From positions 1 through 27,577 of the forward strand of contig CAYFJO010000106.1 in assembly GCA_964343305.1 (NCBI GenBank): DNA of 27,577 nt. The letters run 5' to 3'. Source of the stretch: CAYFJO01 sp964343305. Its GTDB lineage: Bacteria > Planctomycetota > Planctomycetia > Pirellulales > Pirellulaceae. Numbering within the stretch: position 1 is the first letter of the stretch; the number at the start of each line of letters is the position of its first letter. The translations under genes were made by a program, and so were the position numbers. The notes below the pieces were generated by a model, which saw nothing but the letters and a program-made list of their open reading frames with translations, made no database searches and was not told where the DNA came from. Below are positions 23,898-27,577 of this stretch, one piece after another.

Positions 23898-23976
23898 AAA
23901 AAACCTCCTAAGTAAAACAGCCTTCCAGTGTAGCGTCCGAGCCTTGTTGTCCGCAATCGATTTGAGGCTGCGGAGT

Positions 23977-24522
23977 CTAAGAATCCGTCTTGGACTGTCT
24001 GGAAATCACAACGAACAATATCACGCAAGTACAAGCAACCACCCCGAGGATGACTAGACCACAGCACAACAGTGCGTAGGGGTTCGGCTCGTCACGATGG
24101 GAGCGCGTGTTCACGCCGAGAGCGGACACCACAGTGCCAACGATGATGAGTGTAACCAGGCCAATTCCACCGACGATCGCTAGCGAGCGAATAAATCCGA
24201 TTCTGTAGCGAGGCGTGAAGTTGAGGATGGCGGACAGTGCGAACAGAATAGAGCATGCGACCGCTGCTGCGATGGCCTGTGAAGGCAAGGCTCGCAAGTC
24301 GTCGTCGTTGTCAATTTCTGGATACTCAAAGAACGTGACACGAATCAAAGGGATCGCGCCAAGGACGACAAACGGAATCACGAATCCGAGGAATGCCGCG
24401 GGAATTGCCCAGCCAACACCGCGAATGATGCTGACTTCAACCTGTCGACTGGGCGACTCGTTCACTCCGTAAGATTGCGGTGGATCGTATGGATTGGGGT
24501 TCTTCGTCGACACGACGTTCAC
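23977..24522 (-). CDS. Small four-helix membrane protein with NPYDPP N-terminus
   Basis: The 181-residue protein is unidentified. Its short soluble N-terminus contains NPNPYDPPQSYG, a feature I associate with small planctomycete membrane proteins. Four hydrophobic segments follow at roughly 28-48, 70-90, 101-123 and 139-163. No catalytic residues stand out. The GTG at 24522 was chosen because it overlaps the hydrolase stop as GTGA, which suggests coupled translation; a TTG at 24540 would lengthen the N-terminus by six residues. It is the last gene of the hflK-hflC-hydrolase set. It may be a membrane partner, but no function can be assigned. Confidence 0.7.
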   Translation of the reverse strand: MNVVSTKNPNPYDPPQSYGVNESPSRQVEVSIIRGVGWAIPAAFLGFVIPFVVLGAIPLIRVTFFEYPEIDNDDDLRALPSQAIAAAVACSILFALSAILNFTPRYRIGFIRSLAIVGGIGLVTLIIVGTVVSALGVNTRSHRDEPNPYALLCCGLVILGVVACTCVILFVVISRQSKTDS

Positions 24523-25745
24523 TTGGGTTCTTTCAGCCAATGCGTAAAGAACCGTTGCCAGGCAATATCCATACGAGGCCCGACCGCTCGATGGCCGCCG
24601 CTTTCTTGCAGATACTCAAGCCGATCCTCAATGCCCAGCAATCGGTAGACTTCGCGAGCGCGGTTGACGTAGGCGATGCTCTGTTGGTCATCCGAATGCG
24701 TGGCGGATCGCTTGTCTGTGCTGCAACCGATGACCAACAACGAACGCGGGGCGCACAAAGCCATCAACTCGTGGTGATTGCGTTCGAAGCCGGGACGAGA
24801 CGGGTCGGCGTCAAGCAAGCTCCAGACGGTTCCGCGCAACTCCGGCACGGGATAGTCGTCGGTTTGAATGTGCTTGAACTTCCGCTTCCAATCGAGATAC
24901 CAGGGATCTTGGTAATTGGTGTCGCCGTGCATCGCGATGTGCGGATCGATCGCGACCGTGGCTTTGACTTCCGGCGCAAAGGCGGCGACGTACAGCGCGG
25001 TTTTGGCGCTCAGCGAAAAACCAATGAACCCAATCTTGGTCGCGTCTACTTCCGGCCGACTCTTTAAGAACTCGACTTCTCGTTGCACATCGTGAACCAT
25101 CTTGGCTAGCGGCAACCAGTGGCCGAAGCGGTCGTAAACCGCTTCATTCACCTTGTTGCGATAGCTAATGCCGTCACGATAGTTGCGGATGTGTGACCAT
25201 CCGGTCAGCACCACAAACCCGCGCCGCGCCAACCAAGCACCCCACCACTCTTCTGGCTTTGTGTAGTCTGGCGACGTGGAAGTCCACGCAATGACAGCCG
25301 GAAACGGTCCCTTGCCTTGTCCGTGCGGCAACAGCAAAAGATGCGGTTGCAAAAAATCCTTTTCGATGGGGACTTGCAATTCGATCCGCGTGTAACCCTC
25401 TTTCGTATCCCGCGAAACTTCGACCGACTTGGTGACGTCCCCGAACCACTTTGCATCTTCTTCGTTCGGAGCGAGCTTGCCCAAGACTTGCGTCCAATGT
25501 TGCATGAGTTCGCCGCGTCGCACGGACGTCCATTGTCTGGCACTCGTCACGCGAGAACCATCGTCGGCGATTAACACTGACGGAATTTCGAACTCGTGCT
25601 GGTCCTTCATTAGCGAAATCGTCCATGAAGGAGCCGTGTGGTACTTCACCGAGCGAGAAGCGGGCTCAGCCGCGACTGCAAGCGCGCAGGTCGTGAGGAC
25701 TGTCGCCAGCGCGATGAGCGACTCATATTTTTCAAGGCTGCGCAT
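24519..25745 (-). CDS. Secreted alpha/beta hydrolase (acetyl xylan esterase/dienelactone hydrolase-like)
   Basis: The 408-residue protein starts with a signal peptide (MRSLEKYESL, hydrophobic 10-25, cleavage near VAA at 24-26). The alpha/beta-hydrolase core shows PHLLLLPHGQGKGPFPAVIAW, then the nucleophile elbow IGFIGFSLSAKTA with Ser244, and a likely catalytic His385 in ESGGHRA. The elbow reads GFSLS, so the usual final Gly is Ser. The acidic residue is not certain. Family members are esterases acting on acetylated sugars or other small esters; the substrate is unknown. The ATG at 25745 precedes the signal peptide and lies inside the last codons of hflC; a start at 25778 adds eleven residues and gives a poorer signal. 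It is part of the overlapping hfl set. Confidence 0.82.
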   Translation of the reverse strand: MRSLEKYESLIALATVLTTCALAVAAEPASRSVKYHTAPSWTISLMKDQHEFEIPSVLIADDGSRVTSARQWTSVRRGELMQHWTQVLGKLAPNEEDAKWFGDVTKSVEVSRDTKEGYTRIELQVPIEKDFLQPHLLLLPHGQGKGPFPAVIAWTSTSPDYTKPEEWWGAWLARRGFVVLTGWSHIRNYRDGISYRNKVNEAVYDRFGHWLPLAKMVHDVQREVEFLKSRPEVDATKIGFIGFSLSAKTALYVAAFAPEVKATVAIDPHIAMHGDTNYQDPWYLDWKRKFKHIQTDDYPVPELRGTVWSLLDADPSRPGFERNHHELMALCAPRSLLVIGCSTDKRSATHSDDQQSIAYVNRAREVYRLLGIEDRLEYLQESGGHRAVGPRMDIAWQRFFTHWLKEPK

Positions 25746-26766
25746 CAATCGGCTCTCCGAAGTCGGTCGCCTGAACATTTGGCGACGCGGGTTTCGGACT
25801 GGTCGGTGGCGTTGTCTGTTTCAACATGCGAAACAGATCGCTGTCCGTCGTCAGTACGATCCGTGTGTCGCGGCCCATCGTCTTTTTGAAAACTTCCAGC
25901 CGGCGAAGGAAGGTATAAAACTCGTTCGCCTTGCCGTATGCTTCGGCTGTCAATCGAATCACTTCCGCGTCCGCCTCGCCGCGGATTTCCGCCGACTTTT
26001 GTTCCATCTCGCCTTCGATCGTATCCAACTCCTTGCGGGTCAAACCGAGGATGCGGTTCTTTTCTTCTTCCGCTTCGGATTCGAACAGGCTGGCGATTCG
26101 CAACCGTTCGGAACGCATCCGCTGATAGACCGTGTCTTTGACCGACTCGACGTAATTGACACGTTTGATGCGCACGACTTGTAACTCCATCCCATACTTA
26201 CTCGCCTTCAAGTCGGCGGTCACTGCTTTGAGAATGTTGGTTTCGATCTGTTCTCGCCGCCCCGTCGATACCTCGTCGTGAGTGGCTTGAGAACTCTGAG
26301 CCAATTCCGTCATTTGCTCACTTTCGTATTTCAATTCGATATTCGAGCTGCGGACGACTTCGATCAGATCGTTTCTCGCTACTTCATTGCGAACCGCCGA
26401 GTCGACAAGATCATCGAGAAACTTTTGTCCTTGTTGCTCGGTCAAGACCTTGACAAAGAAGTTTTCCAGGTCCGTGATTCGCCAGCGTGCCCAGACGTCG
26501 ATAAAAATCCGCTTTTTGTCGCGAGTCTGCATGCTTTCGGCAGCGCCGTCCCAAGGCAACAAGCGTTTGTCGAGCGTGTGAACTTCTTGGAAAAACGGAA
26601 CACGAAAGTACAAGCCTGCATCGGTGATGAAACGGACCGGCTTGCCGAATTGTGTGACGACGGCTTGCTTGCCTTCTTTGACGACGACCATGCTGGCAAC
26701 GCCCAGAACGCTGCCCACGATGAGGACCAAGATGATCAAGACGATAATACCTTGTTTGGCGTTCAT
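25732..26766 (-). CDS. hflC: HflC, SPFH-family membrane protein
   Basis: The 344-residue protein has one N-terminal membrane helix (about 6-26) followed by an SPFH/band-7 domain (VVKEGKQAVVTQFGKPVRFITDAGLYFR at 28-55, shown here only as its position). The family signature is clear around LRIASLFESEAEEEKNRI and the coiled region after it. HflC pairs with HflK in a large cage around the FtsH protease and limits its action on membrane proteins; the bulk faces the periplasm. The C-terminus carries a short Pro-rich tail. Its ATG overlaps the hflK TGA (ATGA at 26763-26766), and the next gene begins inside its last codons, so the operon is tightly packed. Length is near the 330 of E. coli. Confidence 0.93.
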   Translation of the reverse strand: MNAKQGIIVLIILVLIVGSVLGVASMVVVKEGKQAVVTQFGKPVRFITDAGLYFRVPFFQEVHTLDKRLLPWDGAAESMQTRDKKRIFIDVWARWRITDLENFFVKVLTEQQGQKFLDDLVDSAVRNEVARNDLIEVVRSSNIELKYESEQMTELAQSSQATHDEVSTGRREQIETNILKAVTADLKASKYGMELQVVRIKRVNYVESVKDTVYQRMRSERLRIASLFESEAEEEKNRILGLTRKELDTIEGEMEQKSAEIRGEADAEVIRLTAEAYGKANEFYTFLRRLEVFKKTMGRDTRIVLTTDSDLFRMLKQTTPPTSPKPASPNVQATDFGEPIDAQP

Positions 26767-27577
26767 TTGGCACCTACTTTCCGGCTCGAAGAGTCTTGGT
26801 CTAGGTTCAGCAGCGGTAGAATGCCTTGGACGGATTCATCGATAATGGTTTTTTGTTCAACGTTTGCGAGCACCTCTTCCATCGCTTCCAGGTAGAGACG
26901 CGACATCGTCACGTCCGGTGCTTTTTCGTATTCGGCCAACTGAGCGAGAAACGCGTTGACCTTGCCTTTGGTCGTCAACAGAATTCGTTCCTGATAGCCT
27001 TCCGCTTCGGAGATCGTTTGATCCCTCTTTCCACGAGCGGCGGGAACTTGCCGATTTCGTTCACCTTCCGCCTCGTTCACAACACGTTCCTTGTTTTGAC
27101 GAGCACGGTTGACTTCCTGGAACGCATCCTTGACGTTGTCGGGCGGCGACGTGGTTTGGAGCTTGACGGTCACGATTTGGACGCCTGCATCGAATTCGTC
27201 CAACATCTCTTGAATCTCATCCTTGGCATCGATGGCCATGTCATCGCGACCAAACGTCAGAATAGCATCCACGCTCGTGTCGCCAACCAGTCGTCGCAGT
27301 ACCGACTCCGAGACGTCACGAATGGTATCGGGCACGGCCGGATTGGGATGATGGTCAACGCCCTGTGGCAGCGCCTCGGCACTCACTCTCTCAACATCCC
27401 CAACGTGGAACAGATAGGCAACTGGGTCTTGCACTCGATATTGCACGATCCACTCGACGTGAGCCAGGTTCAAGTCACCGGTGAGCATCTCGGCAACATC
27501 CAAATGCTGTGCGCCGGTCGGAACATACTCGGTCACACGTCCTGGCCGTTCTGTATCGAAGCCGAATTCCAGCGTCT
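26763..27577 (-). CDS. hflK: HflK (5' end outside window)
   Basis: The 270 visible residues belong to the SPFH protein HflK, partner of HflC in the FtsH-regulating membrane complex. The frame is open to the window edge, so the N-terminal membrane helix and the first part are missing. Visible family features include EMLTGDLNLAHVEWIVQYRV, DAGVQIVTVKLQTTSPPDNV, AFQEVNRARQNKERVVNEAE and the ERILLTTKGKVNAFLAQLAEY coiled stretch. The in-frame GTG at 27536 is not the true start, because conserved sequence continues upstream. Its stop overlaps the hflC start as ATGA. Gene order hflK-hflC is the standard one. Confidence 0.92.
   Translation of the reverse strand, partial: TLEFGFDTERPGRVTEYVPTGAQHLDVAEMLTGDLNLAHVEWIVQYRVQDPVAYLFHVGDVERVSAEALPQGVDHHPNPAVPDTIRDVSESVLRRLVGDTSVDAILTFGRDDMAIDAKDEIQEMLDEFDAGVQIVTVKLQTTSPPDNVKDAFQEVNRARQNKERVVNEAEGERNRQVPAARGKRDQTISEAEGYQERILLTTKGKVNAFLAQLAEYEKAPDVTMSRLYLEAMEEVLANVEQKTIIDESVQGILPLLNLDQDSSSRKVGAK

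Overview
The window looks like a chromosomal segment of a planctomycete, probably from the Pirellulales. That placement is inferred from several things together: large secreted or membrane proteins with proline-rich linkers, DUF11 repeats, a planctomycete-style FAD oxidoreductase and deacetylase, weak Shine-Dalgarno signals, and several palindromic intergenic repeats. No rRNA or tRNA gene was seen, so taxonomy is not proven. About 20 credible genes fill most of the window. I found no transposase, integrase, CRISPR array or phage gene.

Layout. Positions 1-2693 (+) hold the end of an unidentified proline-rich protein, translationally coupled to a BY-kinase/ParA-like ATPase with an altered P-loop, then an ExeA-type AAA ATPase; this resembles the cytoplasmic part of an exopolysaccharide system. 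Positions 3161-6429 (+) hold two exported proteins, a DUF11 repeat protein and a TPR protein. argS (-) and leuC-leuD (+) diverge from a 164-base region; the argS promoter candidate would give a leaderless mRNA. Positions 11234-18032 (-) hold a secreted FAD oxidoreductase with a carbohydrate-binding-like tail, a Tat-exported polysaccharide deacetylase, a pduT-like tandem BMC protein, a pduS-like Fe-S flavoprotein and a cupin. A four-CBS protein (-) follows, then pyrH and frr (+).

The last third is on the minus strand: a 1005-residue membrane-anchored trypsin-like protease with zinc-ribbon and HEAT-like regions, then a tightly overlapping set read as hflK (cut by the window end), hflC, a secreted alpha/beta hydrolase and a four-helix membrane protein.

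The most interesting system is the isolated pduS-pduT pair at 15462-17377. In known microcompartments these two form an electron conduit through the shell, but no other shell protein and no signature enzyme is encoded in this window. Both proteins keep their Fe-S cysteines, so the pair appears functional. It may serve a shell encoded elsewhere or act as a separate redox module. The second theme is the abundance of distinct intergenic palindromes, one of which sits between pyrH and frr.
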